Part shown: piece after piece, positions 25,546-40,100 of the stretch
Numbering within the stretch: the stretch's first letter is position 1
Layout of the letters: every line of letters starts with the position of its first letter
NCBI GenBank assembly: GCA_963662155.1
Contig: OY759271.1
Span: 41,400,500-41,464,499, forward strand
Origin: Lamellibrachia columna
Taxonomy: Eukaryota > Annelida > Polychaeta > Sabellida > Siboglinidae
Length of the DNA: 64,000 nt
Reading direction: 5' to 3'
The notes under the pieces: generated by a model
Database searches by the model: none
What the model saw: only the letters and a program-made list of their open reading frames with translations
Told to the model about the DNA's origin: nothing
Program-made: the position numbers and the translations under genes

Positions 25546-26428
25546 TAAATTGATGCGAAGGCGGCGTTTAATTTTTGAAATACTTTAGGCTTTTATTGGT
25601 GGCGATGCGCTTAATCAAAACTTCTTTGCAACGTTTGCATACTGCACCTAGACTACACTTGAAACCATTACTCGTGGCTAGTGTCTGTGTTCTTGTTAAC
25701 TGGAGGTCATTACTTTCTTGCATACATCGTCCACTTGCCGCGCCGTTTGTCGACATTAGGCCCGCTTTAAGCGTTATTGATTGTGAGGAGGTGTTGGTCT
25801 TTGTCATTCTGCCCGACGGCGATTCTATTTGGACAACGACGCGGCGACCGTCGCATTGTTTCGTCGAGTCTCTTAAAAGCTCTGAGACGATTAGGCGCCG
25901 CGAGATGCAAGGCGGAGGCTGCTCAAGCAACTCACGCTCCGGGGGTCACAACAATGGCGCAGAGGAACGAGCGATGGGCCAGTGACAGTGAGTTAAGTGA
26001 CGACGACACAGAATATATTAGTGAGAACCCTCAGTGTTGACAGGCGGCGTAGAAGACGGCGTGTCTGCCGGCCGCCGAAGATGTATGACTTGATACCACC
26101 CGGGCATCCAGCGCACCACTAATGGAGACGGCTGTGTCTACAACAAATACCGCAATTAATGACTACAAATAGCTTTGCGATATTGTTTATTAGTGCGTCC
26201 TTCGGTTATTGTTTTCCTTCCACAATTAGTACCATTATATTGGGGAAAATCGCAATACTTTGTCAACAATGGTAGCGTATTAAGGACGGAAAGGAAGTCG
26301 TTTTCTTCATCCCCATCATCTACACTGGGGAGTTACAGCTGGGAGAGTCCTATAAGGTTTGATGATTCAGGATATGACCAATTTATTTCGTAATTTATTT
26401 TATTGATTAATATTTTATTATAATATCG
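25546..26428. other. No confident gene; CpG-rich patch
   Basis: Bases about 25,740-26,060 are CpG-rich with two overlapping open frames (136 and 87 codons). An ATG at 25,954 in good context is followed by a GTGAGT, but no other exon can be linked. Confidence 0.4.
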
Positions 26429-27030
26429 CAAACTTGCTTGAGTTCTCGTGTGATGTTGTCCTTGCAGCGCTCCTACTTGTTCCTGGAGTCTGGGTGAGGC
26501 TGGCAAACCTGCTTGAGTTCTCGTGTGATGTTGTCCTTGCAGCGCTCCTACTTGTTCCTGGAGTCTGGGTGAGGCTGGCAAACCTGCTTGAGTTCTCGTG
26601 TGATGTTGTCCTTGCAGCGCTCCTACTTGCTCCTGGAGTCTGGGTGAGACTGGCAAACCTGCTTGAGTTCTCGTGTGATGTTGTCCTTGCAGCGCTCCTA
26701 CTTGTTCCTGGAGTCTGGGTGAGACTGGCAAACTTGCTTGAGTTCTCGTGTGATGTTGTCCTTGCAGCGCTCCTACTTGCTCCTGGAGTCTGGGTGAGGC
26801 TGGCAAACCTGCTTGAGTTCTCGTGTGATGTTGTCCTTGCAGCGCTCCTACTTGTTCCTGGAGTCTGGGTGACGCTGGCAAACTTGCTTGAGTTCTCGTG
26901 TGATGTTGTCCTTGCAGCGCTCCTACTTGCTCCTGGAGTCTGGGTGAGGCTGGCAAACCTGCTTGAGTTCTCGTGTGATGTTGTCCTTGCAGCGCTCCTA
27001 CTTGTTCCTGGAGTCTGGGTGACGCTGGCA
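26429..27030. repeat. 75-bp minisatellite, 8 copies, partly dimeric
   Basis: The unit begins caaacctgcttgagttctcg, with inner words tgtgatgttgtccttgcagc and tgttcctggagtctgggtga. Three variable sites alternate so that copies 5-6 and 7-8 form two identical 150-bp dimers. The unit is a multiple of three and stop-free in one plus and two minus frames; substitutions do not favour silent sites in any of them. Confidence 0.97.
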
Positions 27031-27190
27031 GCAATACTTGTCTCCAACTTTTTTTATGGGTGCATATAATGTATCCTTACCATTCACAACAGACCAATAG
27101 AGACACGGCGCTGACAGACTGAATCAGCGACGTATGAACTGTTTAAAATGATAATCCGGTTGTAAGGCTGCGTCCATACGTTCCCAGCCC

Positions 27191-27240
27191 GGCCGGGCGT
27201 AGTCTGTCACACAGTCGTGTAGTCTGTCACACAGTCGTGT
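27191..27240. repeat. 20-bp repeat, about 2.5 copies
   Basis: gtagtctgtcacacagtcgt in tandem. Confidence 0.88.
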
Positions 27241-27315
27241 AAACAATCCTGTAAACATAAACATTGGTGTTGACAATGATTTATTTTTTATTATGATTTG
27301 TTATAACGTTATAAT

Positions 27316-27403
27316 GAATGTGTTGTGTGTTGTGTGTTGTGTGTTGTGTGCTGTGTGTTGTGTGTTGTGTGTTGTGTGTTGTGTGTTGTGTGTTGTGTGC
27401 GTT
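27316..27403. repeat. 7-bp (TGTGTTG)n run, about 12 copies
   Basis: Heptamer gtgttgt repeated, with one gtgctgt variant. Confidence 0.96.
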
Positions 27404-27504
27404 CGCGAACATTTCTGTTTTATGTGTAAGCGCATGTGTCCTTGCGTACGTAATAATATTATGCATTATAAAGAAAACTCCTCCTCCTCCCTCTATCTCT
27501 CTCT

Positions 27505-29849
<2,345 letters not shown>

Positions 29850-29955
29850 CACGTGCATGCATTCGGTCTTGATCATACGTGCATGCATTCAGTCCAGATC
29901 ACACGTGCATGCATTCAGTCCAGATCACACGTGCATGCATTCGGTCTTGATCACT
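29850..29955. repeat. 26-bp minisatellite, 4 copies
   Basis: The unit contains cacgtgcatgcattcagtcc. Alternate tails (gtcttgatca / gtccagatca) occur at the outer and inner copies. Each unit carries the palindromes cacgtg and tgcatgca. Confidence 0.95.
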
Positions 29956-30017
29956 GTTGTCATCGTAGGCCGGCCGGAACGCAGCAGTGACGAGCAGTTT
30001 CCAAAAAGGTCGATTTT

Positions 30018-30682
30018 CATTAGGGATAGGAGGTCATTCAGCTACTTCAATATTAGGGATAGGAGGTCATTCAGCCACTTCAATGTTAGGGATAGGAGGT
30101 CATTCAGCTACTTCAATATTAGGGATAGGAGGTCATTCAGCTACTTCAATATTAGGGATAGGAGGTCATTCAGCTACTTCAATATTAGGGATAGGAGGTC
30201 ATTCAGCCACTTCAATGTTAGGGATAGGAGGTCATTCAGCTACTTCAATATTAGGGATAGGAGGTCATTCAGCTACTTCAATATTAGGGATAGGAGGTCA
30301 TTCAGCTACTTCAATATTAGGGATAGGAGGTCATTCAGCTACTTCAATATTAGGGATAGGAGGTCATTCAGCTACTTCAATATTAGGGATAGGAGGTCAT
30401 TCAGCTACTTCAATATTAGGGATAGGAGGTCATTCAGCTACTTCAATATTAGGGATAGGAGGTCATTCAGCTACTTCAATATTAGGGATAGGAGGTCATT
30501 CAGCTACTTCAATATTAGGGATAGGAGGTCATTCAGCTACTTCAATGTTAGGGATAGGAGGTCATTCAGCTACTTCAATATTAGGGATAGGAGGTCATTC
30601 AGCTACTTCAATATTAGGGATAGGAGGTCATTCAGCTACTTCAATATTAGGGATAGGAGGTCATTCAGCTACTTCAATATTA
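30018..30682. repeat. 33-bp minisatellite, 20 copies
   Basis: The unit starts attagggataggaggtcatt and continues cagctacttcaat. Copies are nearly identical. A gccacttcaatgtt variant appears in two copies 132 bp (four units) apart, and an atgtt variant once more. A 404-codon plus frame runs through the array only because the unit is 33 bp. Confidence 0.98.
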
Positions 30683-30737
30683 AGGTTTTCGCATGTCAGT
30701 TTGGTGTACGCTTCCTTTGTTTCCGTCTGTTTGTGTT

Positions 30738-31106
30738 GCCATGGGTGGGTGTCCACTGCCATGAGTGGGTGTCCACTGCCATGAGTGGGTGTCCACTGCC
30801 ATGAGTGGGTGACCACTGCCATGAGTGGGTGTCCACTGCCATGAGTGGGTGTACATTGCCATGAGTGGGTGTCTACTGCCATGAGTGGGTGTCCACTGCC
30901 ATGAGTGGGTGTCCATTGCCATGAGTGGGTGTCCATTGCCATGAGTGGGTGTCCACTGCCATGAGTGGGTGTCCATTGCCATGAGTGGGTGTCCACTGCC
31001 ATGAGTGGGTGTCCATTGCCATGAGTGGGTGTCCATTGCCATGAGTGGGTGTCCATTGCCATGAGTGGGTGTCCACTGCCATGAGTGGGTGTCCATTGCC
31101 ATGAAT
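30738..31106. repeat. 20-bp minisatellite, about 18 copies
   Basis: Unit atgagtgggtgtccactgcc, with ccact/ccatt the main variant. It starts only about 55 bp after the 33-bp array ends, so two unrelated arrays are almost adjacent. Confidence 0.98.
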
Positions 31107-32384
31107 CTTAACACAAGATGAATCTTGGCATTGGTTCTTGTTGAAGTTTGTATATGCCCAGCATGTTCACCTAGACACGGCACCTCACAGCGCACGACGA
31201 TCTCTGTATACATAGCTCCTCGGTGTCGCACGAATAACACACTAAATTGACGCAATTTATCCCGGCCGAGCCGTCAGACATTGGAGGTGATGGCATTCCG
31301 CGATGCCTGATTGAATACTCAATCATTTCATTGAGTCGCGCGCGTGTTGCACTTTGTGGTCATTTAGCGACGAAGTCTTCCACCAGGGGCTTTTATTCGG
31401 CGGCTTAGTTAGGCTTCAGCCTCGCGTGTCGGTCCTGGCCCTGTTGATGTAATGAGGCGGTCTCGCCCGGACGTCGCCAAGGTCCCAGGGGCTGGCGTTC
31501 GGACGACAGCGCGTCGGCGTCTTTAGCGATCCGCCTAACTGATATAAAGCTAATCTTGATTGTTATTGTAGCTGGAAAGCATGTTGTCGTGTAAACGTTT
31601 CATGAACTCGTGGAACGTTTGCGTTATACACCTCGAAGTGATTAATCGCTGGCATAAGAAGCTGACGTGTTGTCTTCCAATATGGCGTCGCTACGTGCAA
31701 TATGCCAAACAGGCCGTGGTGATGTGTCATGTTTTATGGAAACCCGACAGATGATGTCGGTTTTATAGAGATGTGCTAACACAGTGTCGCTTGATTGAAG
31801 ACCTAGTCTTCGTAACTATCTTGTCACCGGCAGACGCTATCTAATGTCGACGCTCAGTTGAACAGAGAAAATACGGCCTTGGCACATACCACGGCTGCTT
31901 TACCGTGTCTATGTCACGTACAGACAGGTGCACACAGTACGGTACGTTTGACGGACTGGCTGGATAGTCGGCCCACACAGCGTTTCATTAGTTGCCTTAA
32001 TGATCCGAATCAGACAACCAATTAAAACTGGTTTTGTGAAAATAAATGTAACGTAACATATCTTGAGAAGAATATTTGTTGTTCGGAGTGTTCAGTTGCA
32101 GACAACTGTAGAAATGTTATGATAATAATTAAGACTTTTTGGAGCTCTATATAGTTTTGACACGAACCCCGACTGCGTGCGGTCTGACGCTGGTTTTGTC
32201 TCGGCTTATCTTAACGTAGGCTTAGTATCACCGTTGCATCTTCTCGAATGGAGGCAGCTTTTAATCAAAGGACGTCGATCTTTTTGTGTCAATGTCGGCT
32301 CCTTGCAGCAATCAATCAACACAAACCATTCGATACATTGTCGTTTGTGTGATCTATAAATCGTCAACAAAAAATGTGACGCAT
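31107..32384. other. No gene recognised; CpG-rich at 31.25-31.55 kb
   Basis: Contains a CpG-dense patch and otherwise ordinary sequence without domains. Confidence 0.5.
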
Positions 32385-32434
32385 GGCATGTATAGCCTAT
32401 GTGTACATGGCATGTATAGCCTATGTGTACATGT
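32385..32434. repeat. 24-bp tandem duplication
   Basis: ggcatgtatagcctatgtgt followed by acat occurs twice. Confidence 0.92.
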
Positions 32435-32937
32435 CACACAATATGCAGATTTTACAATTGCAAGTTTTCAAGACTTAAAATTAAGAATGGAGAAAGAAAC
32501 ACACAAAACGGCCAGTTTATTAAAGAACTGCAAAAGTAAGTATCTATGGCATACAGAGCATCATATAATCATAAATAAAAACAAATGCCTTAATTCATAT
32601 TTAGAGAAAGACATTTTACCAGTGTCCCCTCAACACAAACACTCGTCGATTATTATAATTACACGTTGTCCGCATAAAACCGCGCAGTGCATAACAAACT
32701 AATTCGTTTGTATACACTCTATGCAACCTAATGTAAGTGTATTATGCTCGCATCGTCCAACGCTAGACCTACGTCCTGTAGTTGATACTTCGGCCGACTG
32801 ATTCGACTAATAACAGCCGGTTTTACATAAGCTGAATCGTCATGCCTATCGACAATAGCCCACACGGCCGCACTTGAGTATTCGACCCGAAGAAGGATTA
32901 GTTATACGGCCATACGTGACGTCGGCCAGAGATCACC
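32435..32937. other. No gene recognised
   Basis: Unique-looking sequence between the 24-bp duplication and the G tract. Confidence 0.55.
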
Positions 32938-32984
32938 GGGGGGGGGGGGGGTGGGGGAGGGGGGGGTTGGAGGGGGGGGGGGGA
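32938..32984 (+). other. 47-nt G tract, potential G-quadruplex
   Basis: Runs of 14, 5, 8 and 13 G separated by only t, a, tt, tgga-type spacers. This satisfies the usual four-run quadruplex pattern on the plus strand. The exact length is likely uncertain in sequencing. Confidence 0.9.
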
Positions 32985-33113
32985 GCTAAGGGCCCAATAC
33001 GGAGAATTACATGCTGATAACAATGTGAAACACAATCTCTCCCCGGCAGACTTCCGCTCGGCGCTGTTGATCAATTGTCGTCATGAATAACTGTTAGATT
33101 AACATCGGCGAGA

Positions 33114-33185
33114 ATGCATGTGTCTGCGAGCGTTGTATCGAGGCATGCACGTGTCTGCGAGCGTTGTATCGAGGCATGCACGTCG
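33114..33185. repeat. 31-bp tandem duplication
   Basis: gtgtctgcgagcgttgtatc plus gaggcatgcac occurs twice, followed by two partial cggcatgcacg copies. Confidence 0.92.
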
Positions 33186-34491
33186 GCATGCACGTGGACA
33201 TTGCCGGACGTCGGCTCCGCTGTAAGCGTGGACATCGCCGGACGTCCAACGTCCCAAGCGTTCTGTTGGTTGACGAGCTAATTTCGCATTGTGACGTTTT
33301 TTTTGCATCTTAACGACGTCTGTGAAATGTAAATTCCTACGTGGACTTGTCCCAGTGTGCATCGTTCGTGACACTGCCCTAAGCAAAACACCTAAGCTCA
33401 TTCTGGGATTTATTGTGTAACGTTTTGAAGCAGAATATAGTCTTTTTAAGGTGTTTTTTTTACGAGAAAAGGTTGTTCGTCTTTGTCCAAACTTCCTCTT
33501 TTTTTCATCCGGGCTTGGAACAGGTGGCAGAGGTTTAGAAGCGGAATATTTGGAAGTTGTTTACGGTTAGGCAATTAAGGGGCTTTGTAAATAACTAAGT
33601 TAACGGATCTGCATAATTTAAGGGTATGGATGTTACGCTGTGTCACCGACAATGTTCAACGTCATTTACCCCGGCCATGATGACGACTGTCAGTTGAAGT
33701 GCGACATCGCGTTGACAAGCAACAGCTGTAGATGGATGTAATTCAAACTGTACCCATATAATATGCACAGGGCCTATATATTTCTATCGCGGATGTCCTT
33801 AATTAAGAGGTTTAGTTTCGAGACAGGAGTCGCTAACTACAGCAACAGCTGAATAGAGCGGTATATCCCAACGAAGTCAATAAACACTTGCCATCTGCGC
33901 AGTTATTAAGACGATGCCTATGAACTCTTGTGCACGGCTTTATTATGCTGGTGTGGCCTATGTTTGTGAGCGGATATTTGGCGGACTCGTCTGGAGAGAC
34001 GATTATGACGAACGTTTGACTCCGGTTCCCGTGGCGATGATCCGGCCGAAGAGAGCGAGCCGTCGTGACAAGAAGCAATGGAGACGGTATTTACTTGAGC
34101 GTTCGCAAACAACGCGCCATGTTTTCGTTAGCATGTCTCCGCTAATCCGGCCGGCCGGTTTGTATCAACACGCTAATCCGGGGAAGGCAAACGGACTGCG
34201 CCCATCGCCATCTTCTGTTTTCTCATGGTAGCTTCCGCTGGAAGTGGACGCCTCGGGCCAACTAAGGTCAAAATCAACATATCATCGATATTCACACGAT
34301 GAATGGCATCCAAATGCTTTCAATAAATGTGTGTGTTTTTACTCTCTATAAAGTTGGCCATTAATTGTGCATTTGTAGCAATAGCTAGTCCGTCAATATT
34401 TGACATAAATAAAATCAAGTCTCGCTAGATTCAAGACCGCTTTATTTACGTGTTACTGTGAGATCCGGTCTTTGTTCGAGGGCTGCAAGTA
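33186..34491. other. No assigned gene; one unassigned 105-codon frame
   Basis: The plus frame 33,914-34,231 begins at an ATG and has mixed composition with charged residues (RPKRASRRDKKQWRRYLLER) and a GC-rich third position. I recognise no domain and cannot place splice sites, so it may be chance. Confidence 0.35.
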
Positions 34492-34801
34492 AAACAAATA
34501 TTGTGATGGCCAACGTAGACCAGGTAGAGAGCGGGCACAACAACAAATAATGTGATGGCCAACGTAGACGCCAGGTAGAGAGCGGGCACAACAACAAATA
34601 TTGTGATGGCCAACGTAGACGCCAGGTAGAGAGCGGGCACAACAACAAATATTGTGATGCCAACGTAGACGCCAGGTAGAGAGCGGGCACAACAACAAAT
34701 ATTGTGATGGCCAACGTAGACGCCAGGTAGAGAGCGGGCACAACAACAAATATTGTGATGGCCAACGTAGACGCCAGGTAGAGAGCGGGCACAACAACAA
34801 C
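34492..34801. repeat. 51-bp minisatellite, 6 copies
   Basis: The unit contains gccaggtagagagcgggcac, aacaacaaatattgtgatgg and ccaacgtagac. One copy lacks 2 bp, another 1 bp and one has taatg for tattg. It lies 50 bp left of the GA run. Confidence 0.97.
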
Positions 34802-34851
34802 ACTTTCGTTGTTGTAATTAGATATGAAGCCATTTGATTTACAAATCTCGA

Positions 34852-35103
<252 letters not shown>

Positions 35104-36969
35104 GGGAGTATTGACATTGACACAGCAATTAATGGCAGCAGCCGCGTGGCCCTAATAAACCCATCGCTCCCGTTCTCGTGGTCAATATCGCTGGGCAGCG
35201 CTGTCCCGTAGCGTCGACAGCAGTCGGCAACAAGTTGCGATGTTTTCCCGTGGCTGTCGTCTCTCGGGCTGCTGATGGCTGCTCGTTGAGACGGGTAGCA
35301 GGCATGCTCACTGCTGCTCGTTAATTTTGCTTTATGTACGATTGCCCCCACGTGGGCAGAGAAACCAAACAAAGACACGAGTGACTAGATGTTTATGTGG
35401 TTAGTCTTCCGCACTATGTATTACAGGAGCAGGAATGTGACAAGCATGTATGGCTAAACATCGCTTGTTAATGATACCAAAATCGATACCATATACTATG
35501 GTAATTAATAGCATATTGATACCCAATAATGGAAACAGGAAAGCGATTGAAACTGCCACATTTCGGGGGTTCAAAATGGACCAAACAATAAATGGTAATG
35601 CATGGGGATCATGGACTCACTGCCCATGACATATACTTAGCAAGATATAAACAAATTGTCACCCAAGGCAACACATTCTTGATGGTATGTGGACTAGGAG
35701 ACCGCTTATCGAGAATAAAACATTTATTAACATGTGGTTCGCTCTTGTCAGATATATGTTATTTCGGTTTTAAAACGTATCGAAACTCATATGAAAGATG
35801 GAAACATGCTACGAATGGTAAGGAATTTACAGAGACTGAAGACCAGGAATTGGAGTATAGAAAAACACACACGTTCCCCCAGACATGTTACTGTTCAGCC
35901 CTGGTCCCCCCCTCGACAGCTGCACCCCGTCACCTTAGCGCACCTGATATCTTCTTGAAATCATCTATATTTTCTCATTATCAACTCGGTCGTTTTTACG
36001 ACGTGTTGCCACAGTTTTGTAAATGGAACCACGTATGCTCTCCATTCATCACGCGGCGTCGCTGTGCAAAACCTATGCGCTGAAGATTAGTTTTGCCGAT
36101 TTCCTCGCTATGTTTGTAGCGGCGCTGATATTACACGGCCCATCCAAATGTGAACCAAATGAGGCAGGCAGAGACGCCTGGAGGTCCCGCCTGGAGGTCC
36201 CGCCTCGCGTCCCGCCACGGGAAGGGAGGAGCAAACGAAAACAGACCCAACTGCGATAAGCTATCTGTAAATCTCGCGTAAATTTGATTCATTTCGGTTC
36301 ACAGCGCAGTCCGACTGGCAGTATTGAGTTCTTATCCGTCGTTATGAAGTGTCCCACAATGCAGTCGCGAACACGCACTGCGTTTTATGTGTCAATCGTA
36401 TGACATGCCCCTGTGGCGTTTTCGTTCGTGTTGAATGTGTGATTGCGTGAACTCTCTAAATCGTGCAAAAAAATTGCCAAACAGAGCCCTGGGAAGCAAC
36501 CGATCGGAGTTCATGGAATCACTGGCGAAAACCGAACAATTCTCATCTATTGTTCCTCGCTACTGACGCGATACACATCGGCCGAATTGGGTTATGAGTC
36601 AACGTGGAGACAGATAGCGAGTGCTATTTCGTTGAAAATGAAACCCGATGACAAATTCATGAAACTGAACGTGGGCTTTATTGTTGTTCTATATCGGCTG
36701 CCCCAAAATGGCGGACCGCACAAACCACCAACATTAACACGAGGACATCTGCTCACTGAACCAAAATAACGTGTACCTGCCTTCAGTGAATTAGACAATA
36801 CAACTTGGTGTGGACGTACATCTTCTATTGTTGCCCCATTTCCTTTTGTCGGAAGCACCAGTCAGTGTGGTATTCCTTGTCCAATGGTCAGTGGTCACTG
36901 CCTTGCTGGTGGTCCACGTACGGTTACACCAACGGATTTATTGGTGGTTCTTTTACCGAGAGTTGGCTT
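35104..36969. other. No assigned gene; one unassigned 163-codon frame
   Basis: The plus frame 35,592-36,083 is the longest repeat-free frame in the window. It includes NTFLMVCGLGDRLSRIK and ERWKHATNGKEF but matches no family I know, and I cannot show splice sites. Another 108-codon frame lies at 36,443-36,769. A ggaggtcccgcct duplication occurs at about 36,180. Confidence 0.35.
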
Positions 36970-37197
36970 CATATACGGGCTACCGGAGACACCAGCCGTA
37001 CGTGCACCACGGCTTCACAAACACTTGATATACGGGCTACCGGAGACACCAACCGTACGTGCACCACGGCTTCACCAACACTTGATATACGGGCTACCGG
37101 AGACACCAGCCGTACGTGCACCACGGCTTCACCAACACTTGATATACGGGCTACCGGAGACACCAGCCGTACGTGCACCACGGCTTCACCAACACTC
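36970..37197. repeat. 57-bp minisatellite, 4 copies
   Basis: The unit contains atatacgggctaccggagac, accagccgtacgtgcaccac and ggcttcaccaacacttg. Very few differences (cagcc/caacc, accaa/acaaa). Open in three plus frames because 57 is a multiple of three. Confidence 0.97.
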
Positions 37198-40100
37198 AGA
37201 CGGCGGACGGTGGCAAGGTCGCCACACAGAAGACAGCGTGATCACAACAATACGATAAGGTGTCTGGCGAAACCTCAGACAACGGGACGATAAAGTTTTT
37301 GACAACTCTTGTTTTGACATTAGTTAATGGAGTGTACGAAGCTTGTTAACAGAACAAAACACACTGTCTTTAACAGGCACCGACAACACATATATAGTTA
37401 ATGTCTAAAATGTTATCACTGTCGTTTAATAATAATCATGACCAAAGGCATTGTGTATAATCAGTAGGCTTGATGTAACTGAGTATGACGGTTGATGTTG
37501 TCGGTATATTGTCCTTCGGTAATCAATCTTGTACTGCCAGGACAACCACCAAAATACATACATTATTTGATTGGTATGATAACTAGGACAAAGTTCGTTT
37601 CCACGTTTAACGTGTGAATCCAGCAGGAGTGATAATTACATATCACCACTGGTTCAGTGAACTGTTTTTATCGCCTCTGCTAGAAGCACAGAAACAAATG
37701 CAAATGCACAGAATATCTTTAGTTACATATAACACAACTGTTTGTACAAACCTGGTAATTTGAGCATATACATGTTAGACTGCAACACGTGTTTACTGTG
37801 TTTAATGTATAGTTTATTTGATGACGAAAATTAACAGTTGTGGAACCGCTATGTTAGCTGCTGATTTTAAATGCAAATATTGCTCGGGTCATATTCACCA
37901 CGGGTCATGAAGCCACCGGCGATACGAGAACGTCTTAAATTGTTACGTATGATTGTATCGATAATGCTGCATAGGGCAACGTTTTACCCCCATCTCGACC
38001 TGGAGGGTGCAATTACATCACGCGGTAGCTCGCATATAAATATATAAAAAAGCTGTTAGTTAAAATTATTCTAAATGCGTCGACTGTCTGAACGTGTTTA
38101 TTCTAGGCCTACTTGAAACTCGACGCCACCAATTACAGTTCACAAGCAGTAAGGATAAATGTAGCCATGCTACTGCGTTACACCTGGTTTGTATGCCGCT
38201 AAAGAACTACGCAGACTGTGAGAAAGGTTCTTATGAAAATCGCAGATAAGAAGCGCGATATGCATCATGGCTACATCTATTTTAGCTGACATACGATGTG
38301 TAACGTTATAGTTGCATCTATACGATCTTTGTGCGGGAACAAAGCCAGTGGGGGGATTTCTGCGAAAACTTATATTTATATAGGCCCCTATGTCGTTTAT
38401 CAAACACTCAGAAAATGGTATCAGTCTGAAAGATCGTCGAGGTCGGCGACTGGTTTGTTTGGCGACCCAAACATGCGAGTATCCCTCCATCGGGGTTATC
38501 TTAACGTTTTATGCACAAAGCAACCCGGAAAATCAGATTGATCTTCCTCATACAACTTCCTTCTATGTTAAGTCGTATGCCAATGTACAAAGGGTTCAAC
38601 ATGTGCAGATATAATCCACCAAGATGAACACAATGTCGTCTGTCGGTGACTTAGTGCGTATCAAGAGTAAATGTTACACTTTACAAAAATGATTGACGCA
38701 GTGCGATTCGTCCGGGATAATCTGACTCGGTCCCTGTAGACTCGCCGGAGATTTGACGAAGCAGATATGACTTGTCAGGGACACGGTGAATACTAACCAA
38801 ACGTGAAAACGTTGTAACTACAAATGTGGTTAACGTACATAGGTGAATATTAATGCAGGAGCCTCTCTTTCACGTTTAATATAGGGGCCTCTCTTTCACG
38901 TCTAACGAATTCGTGATTTGGGCAGCGGCAACAACGTTATCATTGGTGGCTCACACTAATATGTGGCAAGTGCACGAAACCAAACAAATAACAGTTTCTA
39001 CATGTCTGTGTATATATCTGCAGGCGTCCGTGTCTGTATGTGAACACTTGGTTAGAATCGTTTAGCGTGTTCTCGTGTTTACGTTCGTTGGTGGCGTCTT
39101 CAACGGCTCACTTCTGATCGCGATTAGTTTCACGTTCGCGGCCTGTCCTTGTTGTATCCTGACACTGGTTACTTGAACTGTATGCCTGTTTCTTTTTATT
39201 CGGCGAACCTGTCGTTCTCAGTGACTTACGCACGGAGAGATGTCTCGGTGCTGACACGTTTGACAACAGTTCAATTGTCGTTCATTTGCCAGTCTGCTGA
39301 AGATGTCCCCAGATGTTAGTATCAACGAGTCAACAAGTCGCGTCTCGGTGCTGAGCATCAGTGGCGTTGTCCCGTTCAACAAAGCTATCGCGTCTCTTGT
39401 TGTGGGAGCTTTAGTAGTAAAAACTTAATTTAAGTGAATATTATGCGCACCCGTTTGCACATGTGTAATGCGATATTCACAGGACATGTACAATCTTTTG
39501 AATAATGTCATCCGATATTCATTGTTTATGTGCCACCATTTGCATGTGTAATTCGATATTCATTGCTTACAACAACGTAAAATGAAAAACACAAGAAAAC
39601 AGACAGTCTACCATTGAAACAATCATTGCATTCAGTGTTCAACTAATGTTCAGCCTTAAAGATCTCTATCAAACTATAATAGTTCTACTTAAAAAAGCAA
39701 AAAGGCTGTGTTTAATTGCATGTTTCTCTAATGTACAATGTACTATTGGAATGCACGACAATGGGTCATTATGTTGGGTTAGTTTAGGCAGTAGCCACGC
39801 ACGCGAGCCTGTGTTGTCCGATGATCCATCTACCTGACGAAACACACGTCCGCCTTCTCAGACGCTACGGTTGAACAGTTACCGCCGTTGCTCATTATAA
39901 CCACACAGGCGAGCTAAATTACCACAAAATGAACAAACTGTTCCGACAAGCGGCCCACTTATTCTGTCACGGTGACCGCGCATCTCGTCCAAGCGAGATG
40001 AACGGGTAAGGTCTGCCGTACGCACCGAGTGACGTCCTGGCGCTACGGCCATTGACGTCATGTTTTTTGAGTATAACTACGCGCGACGACAACGCTCCCA

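Noticed and set aside
25954..26040. Short coding start (MAQRNERWASDS) with a GTGAGT donor
   Set aside because: Good start context and acidic residues, but the donor is mid-frame, the reading stops soon and no partner exon was found.
30018..30682. Interstitial telomere repeat because of ttaggg
   Set aside because: ttaggg appears once per 33-bp unit, not in tandem hexamers.
35592..36083. 163-codon repeat-free frame as a gene
   Set aside because: No recognised domain or splice support; a frame of this size is possible by chance in 64 kb read in six frames.
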